Translations under genes and position numbers: made by a program
Part shown: positions 45,585 to 55,623 of the stretch, one piece after another
How positions within the stretch are numbered: position 1 is the first letter of the stretch
Layout of the letters: each line of letters starts with the position of its first letter
The notes under the pieces: generated by a model
The model's input: only the letters and a program-made list of their open reading frames with translations
The model's database searches: none
What the model was told of the DNA's origin: nothing
Assembly: GCA_947489425.1 (NCBI GenBank)
Contig: CANLDL010000001.1
Span: 496,001-560,000, forward strand
Source of the DNA: an uncultured Pseudomonadales bacterium
Lineage (GTDB): Bacteria; Pseudomonadota; Gammaproteobacteria; Pseudomonadales; Cellvibrionaceae
Length of the DNA stretch: 64,000 bases
Direction of reading: 5' to 3'

Positions 45585-46376
45585 TTACTTAACGAAAGGT
45601 AACTTTAAACACCATAAAAGATTCGATGGTTTCTCGTTTTGATATTCATTCAAACCGATTAACATGCCATCGTGCCCCTTTTCGGGTTGTTCGTTGTAAG
45701 TCTTGAATAACTTATCCCAAATAGACAAGAAAAAACCATAGTTGCTATCGGTTTCTCTGGGAATAACAGAATGATGTATACGATGCATATCTGGGGTAAC
45801 AATCAGCTTACGTAATATTTTATCAAACCAAGTGGTTAGCCTTAAATTTGAATGATTAAACATTGCAGAAGCATTGAGTATTACTTCGAATAAAAATACT
45901 GCAAAAACACTTGGCCCGAGCAACAAAATAATCAAACATTTATATAACATAGATAAGATTATTTCTAAGGGGTGAAAACGTGTACCTGTTGTCACGTCAA
46001 TATCACGATCAGCATGATGTACACGGTGCATCTTCCAAAGCAGTGGTATTTTATGAGAAGCGACATGCTGCGCGTAAATTGCCAAATCAAGTAAGGCAAC
46101 TGCTAGTATAATCTCGAACCAAGCTGGCAAATTCAACCAATTCAATAATCCCCACCCTTGTCCAGCAGCATAAAAAGCAACGGCAACCGCAGACAATTGA
46201 CCGATTAACCGAACCACAATACTATCAATAACAATAATACCTATATTACTAAACCATCTTTTGGCACGTGTCTGGGTACGCTTTTTCTTGGGAAAGACAG
46301 CCTCGATAATGGCACAAAATATAAAAACACCAATAAAAACACTTAAGCGCACTAGGTTAGCGTTAAAGTCGAACAT
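45585..46376 (-). CDS. Sterol desaturase / fatty acid hydroxylase family protein
   Basis: A 263-residue membrane di-iron enzyme. It has ~4 membrane segments and the histidine boxes HVASH, HRVHHADRD and HRIHHS (HxxxH, HxxHH, HxxHH), the metal ligands of the FA_hydroxylase family. Members hydroxylate or desaturate sterols, fatty acids or carotenoids; the substrate here is not known. A monocistronic unit converging on the glycine-zipper lipoprotein. Confidence 0.93.
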   Translation of the reverse strand: MFDFNANLVRLSVFIGVFIFCAIIEAVFPKKKRTQTRAKRWFSNIGIIVIDSIVVRLIGQLSAVAVAFYAAGQGWGLLNWLNLPAWFEIILAVALLDLAIYAQHVASHKIPLLWKMHRVHHADRDIDVTTGTRFHPLEIILSMLYKCLIILLLGPSVFAVFLFEVILNASAMFNHSNLRLTTWFDKILRKLIVTPDMHRIHHSVIPRETDSNYGFFLSIWDKLFKTYNEQPEKGHDGMLIGLNEYQNEKPSNLLWCLKLPFVK

Positions 46377-46511
46377 TTTTTATTTTCTATCTCTCTCGTA
46401 GAAGGCAATTAGCATATATTAGCTCATCACAATAAAAATTTAAGTTATTACAAAACAACCTAAAACAAACAGGATAATTAACACTTTATTTTTAGCCTGA
46501 AAGCTTCAAGG

Positions 46512-46946
46512 CTACTCTAAAGGAAGTTTATTAGCTTTCCATTTTGAGATGTCACCACGCAGATGATTTAAATTGGAATGTTTTTTTTGAGTCAATAAAT
46601 CAGCAACCTTGCCAACTCGAACGCCACTGTGACAGTAAAAAATGACTTTTTTATCCTTGTACTGATCCAGTAATTTTGGGTTATTTAAAATTTTATAATG
46701 AGGGATATTTATTGAAGAAGGAATATGACCAATACTATGCTCTAGCGGTGTTCTTACATCGATCAATGCATACTCTTTTTCAAAATCTTCTTTGGCAAGT
46801 AACTCTTGCAAATCATTTTGTGTAACGGCGCCGACGGCTTTATTAGCCAATAACTTTTCTCGTGTATCTGCCGCAGAAATATTCATCCAGAGAAAGGAAG
46901 CGACAATAACAATTATTGACGCACTTAGCATGATTTTTTTGTTCAT
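46512..46946 (-). CDS. Periplasmic rhodanese-like sulfurtransferase
   Basis: A 144-residue protein with a hydrophobic signal segment (IMLSASIIVIVASFLW, likely cleaved after SAA) and one rhodanese domain: YALIDVRTPLEHSIGHIPSSINIP, then the active-site loop FYCHSGVRVGKVADLL with the catalytic Cys, and NLNHLRGDISKWKA. I use the ATG at 46946, which gives a proper signal peptide; the frame is open 17 codons further. It may bind or transfer sulfane sulfur in the periplasm. Confidence 0.9.
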   Translation of the reverse strand: MNKKIMLSASIIVIVASFLWMNISAADTREKLLANKAVGAVTQNDLQELLAKEDFEKEYALIDVRTPLEHSIGHIPSSINIPHYKILNNPKLLDQYKDKKVIFYCHSGVRVGKVADLLTQKKHSNLNHLRGDISKWKANKLPLE

Positions 46947-47117
46947 TATCAACCTACTAATATTACTTAAATTTAAAATAGCACTCATAAAATACACGTT
47001 ATATTATTGAAAACTATATATTTAGTATATGGACTATAGATTAAACAATATGGACTGATAAGTGACTTAATCACATTAACCAAGACAATAGATATTAACT
47101 ATTAAAAATAGTGCCCG

Positions 47118-50100
47118 TTAAGTAGCACTTGCCGTGGCCATAGTATCTTCAAGATTATTACTAACTTTAACGTGCTCCTTTGCAAGCAACATATAAACCG
47201 AAGGAATAACAAATAAAGTAAAAATGGTCCCTATAGCCATCCCACCAACCAGCACTAAACCAATTGAGTTTCTGGCCTCTGCCCCGGCACCAGTCACTAA
47301 TGTTAGAGGAAAGTGCCCCGCTACTGTTGCTACACTCGTCATCAAAATAGGCCGCAAACGCGTGCTAGATGCTTCTTTAATAGCGTCTAGCTTAGCCAGA
47401 CCCTGCTCTTGTAATTTATTCGCAAACTCAACAATTAAAATACCATTTTTTGCAATTAAGCCTATCAGTGTTACTAAACCAATTTGCGAATAGATATTGA
47501 GCGTTGTTGTCCAGCCATCCGTCCAAAAAGGCATTGGGCTTGGCATGTCTAAAAAGATAAAAATCATCGCGCCAAACATCGCTAGTGGCACACAACCAAT
47601 AATGATTATAAATGGGTCTCTGAAGCTATTAAATTGGGCTGCCAGCACTAAAAATATAAGTAATAAAGCCAGCGAGAAAGCGGGTAAAAATTTGTTACCT
47701 TCGAGGATTAACTGGCGCGACTCACCGGTATAGTCAACACCGTAATTAGGTGCAATTCTGGCTGCCTCTTCTTGCATATACTCAAGTACTGTACCTAGTG
47801 GTTTAATAGCAACACCGCTTAGCTTAACCGCATTTTGTTGCTGAAAGCGATTCAGGCTCCGCGGTACAGTGCTGTACTTGATGCTAGCAACACTAGACAG
47901 TTGTATTAACTCATTCCCTGGGCCCGTGATATAAAGCTTTTCGAGTTGCTCTGGATTTAATCGCTCTGTACGCTTTACTTGAGGGATAACACGATAGCTA
48001 CGCCCGTCGATATTAAACCGGTTAACAAAGTTACCGCCAAGCATAATGCCGACATCTCTGCCAACTTGTTCTAACGTTAAACCAAGGTCCGCGACCTTAT
48101 CCCGATCGATAACTAGCTCTGCCTGTGGCCTATCTATTTTAGTGTCGATGATAGGTGGAAAAGCAAACATACCCGAGGCAGCGGCTTTATCTCTTAATGC
48201 CGTTGCGGCCTTGAGAATAGCCTCCGGTTCTTCTGTTGATGCAAGAATAAACTCAACCGGGAACTGTCCACCGCCAGGTAGTGCAGCTGGAATAATCGGT
48301 AAAACACTCATACCTGCTATTTTACCTAGTCCTTGCTGAGCTAGCGGTTGTAACTCAAAAGCACTACGCTCGCGCTCCTCCCAAGGTTTAAGCACCATCC
48401 CAGAAAAGCCAGAGCTAGGAAACGTGAGCTGGAAAGTAAAGTCGGTTTCCTCAAAACTTGCAAACACTTCATTGGCTTGTGCTGCATAAATACTCGCTTG
48501 ATTGAGTGTAGAGTTGGCAGAGCTTTCTACGATGCCAAAGATAACACCTTGATCTTCTTTAGGTGCAAGCTCGGATTCGGAGAACATGAATAGTACTGGA
48601 ACAAGTAGACTGATTACGATCCAAACCGTGTAAACTGCTGGGCGTACGCTAAGAGTACGATGTAATAACCGGTTGTAAGATTTTTTTAAACGCTCAAATA
48701 AATCACCCGTAATTTTTGCAAAGCCTTTTTTATCATCACCCTTTTTCAACACTACAGATGCCATCATTGGCGACAGTGTTAAGGCAACGATACTAGAAAT
48801 CACAACGGCACCTGCTAGGGTGAATGCAAATTCTTTAAAGAGTGTGCCAGTTAGCCCGCCTTGTAGACCTACAGGTAAATAAACTGCGACTAAAACAGCT
48901 GTTGTCGCAATAACCGGCCCTACCAATTCTCGCGCCCCACGCAATGCAGCTGTTATATTAGACTCACCCTCACTAATATGTCGCTGTACATTTTCGACAA
49001 TCACAATGGCATCATCGACGACTAAACCAACGGATAAAACAATAGCCAGTAACGTTAATAGATTTAGGCTAAACCCAAAAAGTGACATTAAAAAAACACC
49101 ACCGATCAGCGAAATAGGAATAGCAATAACAGGGACTAGTACACTACGAAGGGAACCTAAAAAAAGATAGATAACAAAAACAACAATTAAGAGAGTCTCC
49201 GCTAATGTCGAAACCACTTCATTAATTGAGCTATCGATGTATTTTGTAGCATCGTAGGCAACAACACCATTTAAGCCTGAGGGTAAACTCTTTTGCAAAG
49301 CCGCCATCTCTTTGCGAACCCGTTTAATCACCTCAAGAGAGTTGGCATTGGGTAGAGGCCATATACCCATAAAGGTTGCAGTATCACCAGAATAACGCAC
49401 CTCTGAATCATAGGATTCAGAGCCAAGCTCTACATCAGCGATATCTTTCAGGCGAATAATAGCGCCACCTTCTGAGCGCAAGACTAATTGCTCAAATTCG
49501 TCGACGCTATTGAGATCTGTATTGGCCGATAAATTTATTTCTATCAGTGCTCCCTTTGTTGTCCCCAAAGCAGATAGAAAATTATTAGCACTAAGCGCTT
49601 GCCTGACTTGTAAGGGAGAGACATTATGCGCTGCCATTTTTTCTGGCTTTAGCCAAATGCGCATAGCGAATCTACGCGCACCTAATACCTCTGCACGCTG
49701 AACCCCTTCAAGTGCCGAGAGTTTTGGTTGCACAACACGCACTAAAAAATCAGTAATTTGGTTATTATCTAAAATAGTAGAATTAAAGCTTAAATAAGCC
49801 GAAGCAAACTGACTATCGGCAGATTCTACGTTGAGTATAGGTACCTCGGCCTCGGTTGGGAGATCGTTACGCACCTGATTTACTTTGGTATTAATTTCAG
49901 AAAGTGCTTTGATGGGGTCGTAATTTAGCTCCAGACGCGCCGTTACTGTCGACAAACCTAGCTGGCTTGATGATTCGACATAATCAATGCCTTCGGCAGC
50001 ACTGATGGCCTGCTCAATAGGAGTCGTTATAAACCCTCTCACCAACTCCGCACTAGCACCAATATAAGTCGTATTAATAGTGATAACTGCGTTATCACTG

Positions 50101-50219
50101 CGTGGATATTGCCGGATAGATAGTGAATTGATTGACTGTAGGCCAGCAATCACAATAATAAAACTGACCACTAGCGACAGCACAGGCTTACGAACAAAAA
50201 TATCAGTAATACTTTTCAA
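47118..50219 (-). CDS. RND-family (HAE1) efflux pump permease
   Basis: A 1033-residue inner-membrane proton-driven pump. The N-terminus FVRKPVLSLVVSFIIVIAGL and RQYPRSDNAVITI, the TM4 proton-relay pair in LVVDDAIVIVENVQRH, FKEFAFTLAGAVVISSIVALTLSPMM and the C-half repeat with LIGLIAKNGILIVEFANK are diagnostic. Two large periplasmic loops are complete. It forms a tripartite pump with the adaptor 58 bp upstream; no outer membrane channel gene is nearby, so a shared TolC is likely. Substrates are unknown. Confidence 0.95.
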   Translation of the reverse strand: MKSITDIFVRKPVLSLVVSFIIVIAGLQSINSLSIRQYPRSDNAVITINTTYIGASAELVRGFITTPIEQAISAAEGIDYVESSSQLGLSTVTARLELNYDPIKALSEINTKVNQVRNDLPTEAEVPILNVESADSQFASAYLSFNSTILDNNQITDFLVRVVQPKLSALEGVQRAEVLGARRFAMRIWLKPEKMAAHNVSPLQVRQALSANNFLSALGTTKGALIEINLSANTDLNSVDEFEQLVLRSEGGAIIRLKDIADVELGSESYDSEVRYSGDTATFMGIWPLPNANSLEVIKRVRKEMAALQKSLPSGLNGVVAYDATKYIDSSINEVVSTLAETLLIVVFVIYLFLGSLRSVLVPVIAIPISLIGGVFLMSLFGFSLNLLTLLAIVLSVGLVVDDAIVIVENVQRHISEGESNITAALRGARELVGPVIATTAVLVAVYLPVGLQGGLTGTLFKEFAFTLAGAVVISSIVALTLSPMMASVVLKKGDDKKGFAKITGDLFERLKKSYNRLLHRTLSVRPAVYTVWIVISLLVPVLFMFSESELAPKEDQGVIFGIVESSANSTLNQASIYAAQANEVFASFEETDFTFQLTFPSSGFSGMVLKPWEERERSAFELQPLAQQGLGKIAGMSVLPIIPAALPGGGQFPVEFILASTEEPEAILKAATALRDKAAASGMFAFPPIIDTKIDRPQAELVIDRDKVADLGLTLEQVGRDVGIMLGGNFVNRFNIDGRSYRVIPQVKRTERLNPEQLEKLYITGPGNELIQLSSVASIKYSTVPRSLNRFQQQNAVKLSGVAIKPLGTVLEYMQEEAARIAPNYGVDYTGESRQLILEGNKFLPAFSLALLLIFLVLAAQFNSFRDPFIIIIGCVPLAMFGAMIFIFLDMPSPMPFWTDGWTTTLNIYSQIGLVTLIGLIAKNGILIVEFANKLQEQGLAKLDAIKEASSTRLRPILMTSVATVAGHFPLTLVTGAGAEARNSIGLVLVGGMAIGTIFTLFVIPSVYMLLAKEHVKVSNNLEDTMATASAT

Positions 50220-50277
50220 TAGTTCTTCTCTAAAACATCCATTATCAGAAGTTAATTTAAAAACCTCTAAGGATTAA

Positions 50278-51420
50278 TTATTCATCAGATACCGAAGGTT
50301 CAATATTAAAGTTAGGTGCAACACTATTATTAACAATAACACTGGCACCATTATTTAACTTAAATACGCCTGTACTGGCTACTGTTTCACCTTGCTTTAA
50401 TCCTTTTTTAACCACAACAAAATCACCACGCGACTCACCGAGTTTGACAAATTGTTGTCTAACAATGAGTTTTTGTGGCTCAACTGGCTTTTTAGTTTCT
50501 TCATCCAGAGCACGTTCTATAACAAAAACAGAATCACCGAAGGTTGCGTATTGCACAGCAGTGACAGGAATCAGTAATACCGATTCGCTCTCAGGTAAGA
50601 GTACATCAATAGTGGCGAACATACCGGGCAATAACTCTTGTCTAGGGTTATCGATAATGGCTTGTAGGCGTACGCTACGAGTTGCCGTGTCGATTTCTGG
50701 GTCAATAACCTTTATCTTGCCAATAAATTGCTGATTGGGAACAGCATCCGACTCTAAGCGAACTGACAAGTCTGTAGATACCTTGGCGTTAAACTGCTGA
50801 GGTAGCGAAAAATTTACATACATTTTATCGATTGATTGTAATGATACAACCGAGTCACCCGCATTAATAAACTGCCCCAAATCTACTAGCCGAATACCTA
50901 AGCGCCCCGAAAATGGTGCCCTGATACTCTTTTTTTCGATGGTTGCTCTGGTGTTATCAACATCTGCAACAGCAGAGTCATAGGTACTCTGTGCATTATC
51001 AAGCTCCGATTTTGATGCGACCTTTTTCCTATAGAGCTCAGCCGTACGTTTAAGGGTGCTTTTTGCCAATGCTGCCGCAGCTTGGTTTGAACGCAGCTGC
51101 GCCCGCTCTTCTGAGGTGCCTTGCTGCACTAATAAGTCCCCTGCTTCGACCTCACTACCCGCTTCAAATAGCACTTTAGATATGCGGCCAGAGATATCAG
51201 CGGTAATGACAAGGCCTTTGGCGGCCTCCAAAGAGCCAATAGCCGATAACGTTTGCTCCCAAGAGGCCTCTTTTACACTGAAGGATGTCGTTGTAATCGA
51301 TGGTAAAGTACGGTTTTCACCGGCATTAATGAGTGTAGATATCTGCTCATATTTTACATAAGCAAGCGCTCCAACAACTATACAAAGACCAACAAAAACC
51401 CCAAAAAATGCTTTTTTCAT
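50278..51420 (-). CDS. RND efflux periplasmic adaptor (membrane fusion protein)
   Basis: A 380-residue HlyD/AcrA-type adaptor. One N-terminal membrane anchor (FFGVFVGLCIVVGALAYV), no lipobox; then a biotinyl-lipoyl half (ADISGRISKVLFEAGSEVEAGDLLVQ), a coiled-coil hairpin (~residues 105-150), the second lipoyl half (IRAPFSGRLGIRLVDLGQFINAGD), a beta-barrel and a membrane-proximal domain ending in GLKQGETVASTGVFKLNNG. It links the RND permease to an outer membrane channel and is the first gene of the pair. Confidence 0.95.
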   Translation of the reverse strand: MKKAFFGVFVGLCIVVGALAYVKYEQISTLINAGENRTLPSITTTSFSVKEASWEQTLSAIGSLEAAKGLVITADISGRISKVLFEAGSEVEAGDLLVQQGTSEERAQLRSNQAAAALAKSTLKRTAELYRKKVASKSELDNAQSTYDSAVADVDNTRATIEKKSIRAPFSGRLGIRLVDLGQFINAGDSVVSLQSIDKMYVNFSLPQQFNAKVSTDLSVRLESDAVPNQQFIGKIKVIDPEIDTATRSVRLQAIIDNPRQELLPGMFATIDVLLPESESVLLIPVTAVQYATFGDSVFVIERALDEETKKPVEPQKLIVRQQFVKLGESRGDFVVVKKGLKQGETVASTGVFKLNNGASVIVNNSVAPNFNIEPSVSDE

Positions 51421-52118
51421 AGATATTCTTTAATAGAGATAAGAAAGAAGTAATGTATAGACGCAGTAACAGACAATTCAAGGAAATACTGATGCCACAG
51501 GTAACTGCCCAATAATAAAACTAAGAATACATGATTGCCTATTAACAACTGAGCACTTAATACATTAGTAACTGTATTTAGCGAGTAGAATAAGGCCACT
51601 TATGGTACATAAGATCGTTTTGTACGTCTATTAGGTACGCTTGTATTATTTTACCTGATATCTAATAAACTCGAAGGAGTATTAACTCTAAAAGTACGCT
51701 TAATATTGGGCTACAATACGCTACAGGTATATCAGTAAACAAAGCTTCTTTTAAAATTGAGTTCATCTTTACAACACGAGGGATTTAATGCAGGCTACAC
51801 CCGATAAAAGCAGTTATTGGCCTATTCGTTGCTAAAGAGCAAAAAATCACTTAATAAGTCTAAGAAATGTGAATAAATCGATATTTTTGGTGTCCGAAAC
51901 ATAAGCCAGGCAATAAAGACCGCTAAGTACACTATACTTAAGCTTATAACCAAAACTAGTATATTTAAGCGTAATTCGCAGGCATAACGTAAAACATAAT
52001 GTAACAATAGTATTTGTCATCGTGGTAATCATCAACAAAGATAAACAATGCAGCCCATGACAGATGTCGATATTAGTAAAACCATCGTTTATACGAGACA
52101 GCAGGAGTATTTCACACT
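51421..52118. other. 700-bp non-coding region between the efflux operon and prc
   Basis: Beyond a possible 15-codon peptide at 51788, no convincing gene is visible. Three AT-rich frames of ~60 codons on the minus strand (51417-51599, 51822-52007, 51847-52038) have no family resemblance and overlap each other. The leftward promoter of the adaptor-permease genes and the prc promoter should be here. AGGAG precedes the prc GTG by 11 bp. Confidence 0.4.
51788..51835 (+). CDS. Candidate 15-residue peptide MQATPDKSSYWPIRC
   Basis: An ATG preceded by GAGGG (7 nt) opens a 15-codon frame ending in a Cys just before TAA. The peptide is polar with a Tyr-Trp-Pro-Ile-Arg-Cys end. It may be a chance frame, a leader peptide of the prc transcript, or a secreted/modified peptide. 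No modifying enzyme or exporter is next to it. I do not recognise it. Confidence 0.25.
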   Translation: MQATPDKSSYWPIRC

Positions 52119-54257
52119 GTGAATTTCATCAAAACCGTTAAAGCATTTCACCTTAGTATTGTTTTTATACTCATTCTACTGGGTGCAGCCTTTTCTTACG
52201 CCATACAGCAAGATCCAACGGGTATAGAAATACCCCATAAAAAAAGCCCAGCTTTAACAAAAGAAATCTTGAAAACACTCGATAAAAAACATTTTCTAAC
52301 CTTAAACTTCAATGATGATTTGTCATCAAAGCTTCTGGATAACTATATTGAAAGGCTTGACCCAAACAAAGCCTTTTTCTTGAAATCTGATATTGCTGAA
52401 TTTGATCAATACCGAAATATTCTCGATGATCAACTTAAAAAAGGCGATGATAGCACTGGATATTTAATTTATGACCGTTTTAAAAAACGTATAGAAGAAC
52501 GTCTACAAAAAGTCATTGCTTTACTGCAAAACAAAGAAACCAATTTCGATTTTAGTAAGCAAGAGACCCTAAACACCGATACAGTTAATAACGACTGGCT
52601 AGAGTCGGAAACTGAAGGTGATGATTATTGGCGAAAGCGCATTAAGTCTTTCTTGCTCTCTCAAAAACTCTCTGGGGATTCACTCGAAAAAGCACAAGGT
52701 CAATTGGAAAAACGCTATCTCAACCAATTATCTCGTGTGCAAAAAAGCTCCGATGACGAAATTTATGAGATCTATATCAATTCACTCACCGAGCTCTATG
52801 ACCCACACACTAATTATTTAGCACCACGAACGGCTGAAAACTTTAACATCAATTTATCTCTATCTCTTGAAGGTATTGGTGCTGTTTTACAAACCGAAGA
52901 TGAGTTTACTAAAGTTGTTCGCGTTGTTACTGGCGGCCCTGCTCAAAAACAAGGTGAACTTAAAGCAGCAGACATCATTACCGCCGTTGCCCAAGGTGAT
53001 GACGGTGAACTTGTCGATGTTATTGGCTGGCGCTTAGATGAAGTTGTGCAGCTTATCCGCGGTAAAAAAGATAGTATCGTACGCTTACAAGTAACCCCTT
53101 CTTCTGATTCCCTCCAACAAGGCACTAAATATATCCGAATCAAACGCGATAAAGTAAAACTAGAAGACCAAGCAGCGCAAAAAGCTGTATTTACTGTCGA
53201 GAGCGAAGGCGAATCTTATAAAGTTGGCGTAATTAATATTCCTGCTTTTTATATTGACTTTGAAGCCTATAGAAAGCGTGACCCCAACTTTAAAAGCACG
53301 ACTAGAGATGTATTAAAACTACTTATCGAGTTAGAAAAAGAAAAAGTTGATGGTGTCGTTATCGATTTACGTAACAATGGTGGCGGTTCTTTACAAGAAG
53401 CCACAACATTGACTGATTTATTTATTGATAAAGGGCCTGTTGTACAAATTGGTCGAGGTGATGATAGAAACCAAACTCAAGAATCTCGATTCAATGCACA
53501 TTATCGTGGCCCCTTAGTTGTAATGATCAACCGTTTAAGCGCGTCAGCATCTGAGATTTTTGCAGGAGCAATACAAGACTATAAACGTGGCCTCATTGTC
53601 GGCTCACAATCTTTCGGCAAAGGTACAGTACAGAGCTTAAATCCACTTAAGGCGCCTGGCGACTTGAAAATAACAGAGTCAAAATTTTACCGAGTTTCTG
53701 GTGATAGTACACAACATCGCGGCATTATTCCTGACATTAACTTCCCCGAGCTACTCGATAGCGAAGCTATTGGCGAGAGCAGTTACGATACCGCTCTTGC
53801 TTGGAGCAAAACAAAAGCTGTACCCTATTCTCAGTACCTGCCTATTGAAAGTACTGTTGCTGCATTAAAATCAAATCACGAAAAACGTATTACCGAAGAC
53901 CCAGATTTTGTTTATTTAACAGAGCAAAAAAAACTACTCGACACATATGCTAATAGAAAAGTGGTTTCTTTAAATGAATCTATTCGCTTAAAAGAAAAAA
54001 ATGATTTTGAAAGCGCACTATTATCTCTTGAGAATAAGAGACGTACAGACAAAAGCTTGCCTGTATTTAAAACATATGAGGCGTTAAATAAAGATAATGA
54101 ACGTAAAAATACCGAACGCGCTGCAAAAGCTGGAACGACAGTTATCGATACTGATGATGACGCCATGCTCCGAGAAGCCGGTTACATACTCAAGGATTTC
54201 TCCGATTTACTATCTAATAATTCAAGAAAAAGCAAAGTAGCTCGAGTAAAGCCTTAG
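52119..54257 (+). CDS. prc: Prc/Tsp, tail-specific (C-terminal processing) protease
   Basis: A 712-residue periplasmic serine protease, close to E. coli Prc (682). It has an N-terminal signal/anchor (LSIVFILILLGAAFSYA), an N-terminal helical domain, a PDZ domain (~residues 235-325; LEGIGAVLQTEDEFTKVVRV), an S41 domain with VDGVVIDLRNNGGGSLQEA, the nucleophile Ser in NRLSASASEIFAGAIQDY and the Lys in GSQSFGKGTVQSL, then the C-terminal Tsp helical domain. The GTG start has AGGAG 11 nt before it. It trims the C-termini of PBP3 and SsrA-tagged or misfolded envelope proteins in E. coli. Confidence 0.96.
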   Translation: MNFIKTVKAFHLSIVFILILLGAAFSYAIQQDPTGIEIPHKKSPALTKEILKTLDKKHFLTLNFNDDLSSKLLDNYIERLDPNKAFFLKSDIAEFDQYRNILDDQLKKGDDSTGYLIYDRFKKRIEERLQKVIALLQNKETNFDFSKQETLNTDTVNNDWLESETEGDDYWRKRIKSFLLSQKLSGDSLEKAQGQLEKRYLNQLSRVQKSSDDEIYEIYINSLTELYDPHTNYLAPRTAENFNINLSLSLEGIGAVLQTEDEFTKVVRVVTGGPAQKQGELKAADIITAVAQGDDGELVDVIGWRLDEVVQLIRGKKDSIVRLQVTPSSDSLQQGTKYIRIKRDKVKLEDQAAQKAVFTVESEGESYKVGVINIPAFYIDFEAYRKRDPNFKSTTRDVLKLLIELEKEKVDGVVIDLRNNGGGSLQEATTLTDLFIDKGPVVQIGRGDDRNQTQESRFNAHYRGPLVVMINRLSASASEIFAGAIQDYKRGLIVGSQSFGKGTVQSLNPLKAPGDLKITESKFYRVSGDSTQHRGIIPDINFPELLDSEAIGESSYDTALAWSKTKAVPYSQYLPIESTVAALKSNHEKRITEDPDFVYLTEQKKLLDTYANRKVVSLNESIRLKEKNDFESALLSLENKRRTDKSLPVFKTYEALNKDNERKNTERAAKAGTTVIDTDDDAMLREAGYILKDFSDLLSNNSRKSKVARVKP

Positions 54258-54387
54258 TAACAAATGGGTAGTGCTCTCATATTTATTGGTTGATTCTTTA
54301 TCATTAGATAAAGGGATATCGGTAAGTATAGAGAGCTTTAAACTACATCAGCTAATATCAACCCACCTTAAAATAGACCCTATTCTT

Positions 54388-55203
54388 ATGCTATCTGTTA
54401 TCTCTTTTAACACTAATAGTATTCGTCAACGAATACATCAACTCGAAGCACTGATTAACACTTACAACCCCGATTTTATTGGCATACAAGAAACCAAAGT
54501 AACCGATGAAGAGTTTCCTGAAGAACTTATTAATGAATTGGGGTATCAGGTGCACTTCCATGGACAAAAAACCCACTACGGTGTTGCACTACTCTCTAAA
54601 CATGAATTTATTAGTGTAGAAAAAGGTTTTGCTCACGATACCGAAGAAACCCAACGGCGTATTATTAGTGGTCGCTTCGCCTCCCCTTTTGGAGGTGAAA
54701 TCACCGTTATTAACGGCTATTTCCCTCAAGGTGAAAGCAATGAGCACCCTACCAAATACCCAAATAAAAGAAAGTTTTATGCTGATTTAACGCAATTATT
54801 AAAGGACAAATATTCAGCAGATGATCAAGTCATTGTTATGGGAGATATTAATATTTCACCTACCGACAAAGATATTGGCATTGGTGAAGACAACCGTAAA
54901 CGTTGGCTTAAAACAGGAAAGTGTAGCTTTTTACCGGAAGAGCGCGAATGGTTGACAACACTTAAGGGCTGGGGTTTAGAAGATACTTTCCGTAAGCATT
55001 ATCCCGATGCGACAGACATGTTTAGCTGGTTTGATTACAGAAGCCGTGGTTTTGAAAGAGAACCCAAACGCGGCTTACGCATCGATGTTATTTTAGCGAC
55101 TAAATCATTATATGAGCGCTCAAAGGATGCCGGCATCGATTACGATGTTCGTGGAATGGAAAAACCCTCCGATCATGCGCCGATATGGACACGTTTCGAG
55201 TAA
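54388..55203 (+). CDS. xthA: Exodeoxyribonuclease III
   Basis: A 271-residue endonuclease/exonuclease/phosphatase-family AP endonuclease, typical length for XthA. Motifs: SVISFNTNSIRQR, FIGIQETKVTDEEFP (catalytic Glu), VINGYFPQGE, VIVMGDINISPTDKDIG and RIDVILAT, ending in EKPSDHAPIW with the catalytic His. I start at the ATG at 54388; the frame is open 39 codons further, but those residues resemble nothing in the family. It handles abasic sites and 3' blocked ends. It lies ~130 bp after prc. Confidence 0.94.
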   Translation: MLSVISFNTNSIRQRIHQLEALINTYNPDFIGIQETKVTDEEFPEELINELGYQVHFHGQKTHYGVALLSKHEFISVEKGFAHDTEETQRRIISGRFASPFGGEITVINGYFPQGESNEHPTKYPNKRKFYADLTQLLKDKYSADDQVIVMGDINISPTDKDIGIGEDNRKRWLKTGKCSFLPEEREWLTTLKGWGLEDTFRKHYPDATDMFSWFDYRSRGFEREPKRGLRIDVILATKSLYERSKDAGIDYDVRGMEKPSDHAPIWTRFE

Positions 55204-55271
55204 ATCTATTTTAGATTTTATGCAAAGCATATATTTCGCTAACACTTAGGTGAATAGGCTTATAAATAATA

Positions 55272-55562
55272 ATGAAAACGCCTTCGTTTTTATCAAATAA
55301 GCAACTGTACTTTCGTATTTTGTTACTAGATTTAATTTGTACTTTTGCTTTAGGGGGAGTATTTTATCTCACTATCGACTGGGATATACTTTATATACTC
55401 AACTTTAATTTTTATGTGCTACTTCTCCTGCTTTTATGGGGTATATTTATTTTTTGGTGCAATGATAATTTTTCTATTAAGCAACTTCTACAAGCCATAA
55501 TAATTTACCTAGCGGCAAATATTCCCTTTGCTTTTTTAGCTATGACACTCAAATCTGTCTAA
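55272..55562 (+). CDS. Small membrane protein of unknown function
   Basis: A 96-residue hydrophobic protein with three likely membrane helices (~residues 15-35, 45-62, 70-92), a short charged N-terminus and an aromatic-rich loop (IFWCNDNF). Weak ribosome site upstream. It sits between xthA and hglS on the same strand. I do not recognise a family. Confidence 0.55.
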   Translation: MKTPSFLSNKQLYFRILLLDLICTFALGGVFYLTIDWDILYILNFNFYVLLLLLLWGIFIFWCNDNFSIKQLLQAIIIYLAANIPFAFLAMTLKSV

Positions 55563-55623
55563 AATCTGCTGATAAATACTTATATTCTAAATCATAGAAA
55601 AAGATACATAAGAGGTTATAACA

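Noticed and set aside
51822..52038. Two overlapping ~60-codon minus-strand hydrophobic frames
   Set aside because: AT-rich chance frames in a non-coding region; they overlap each other and lack ribosome sites.
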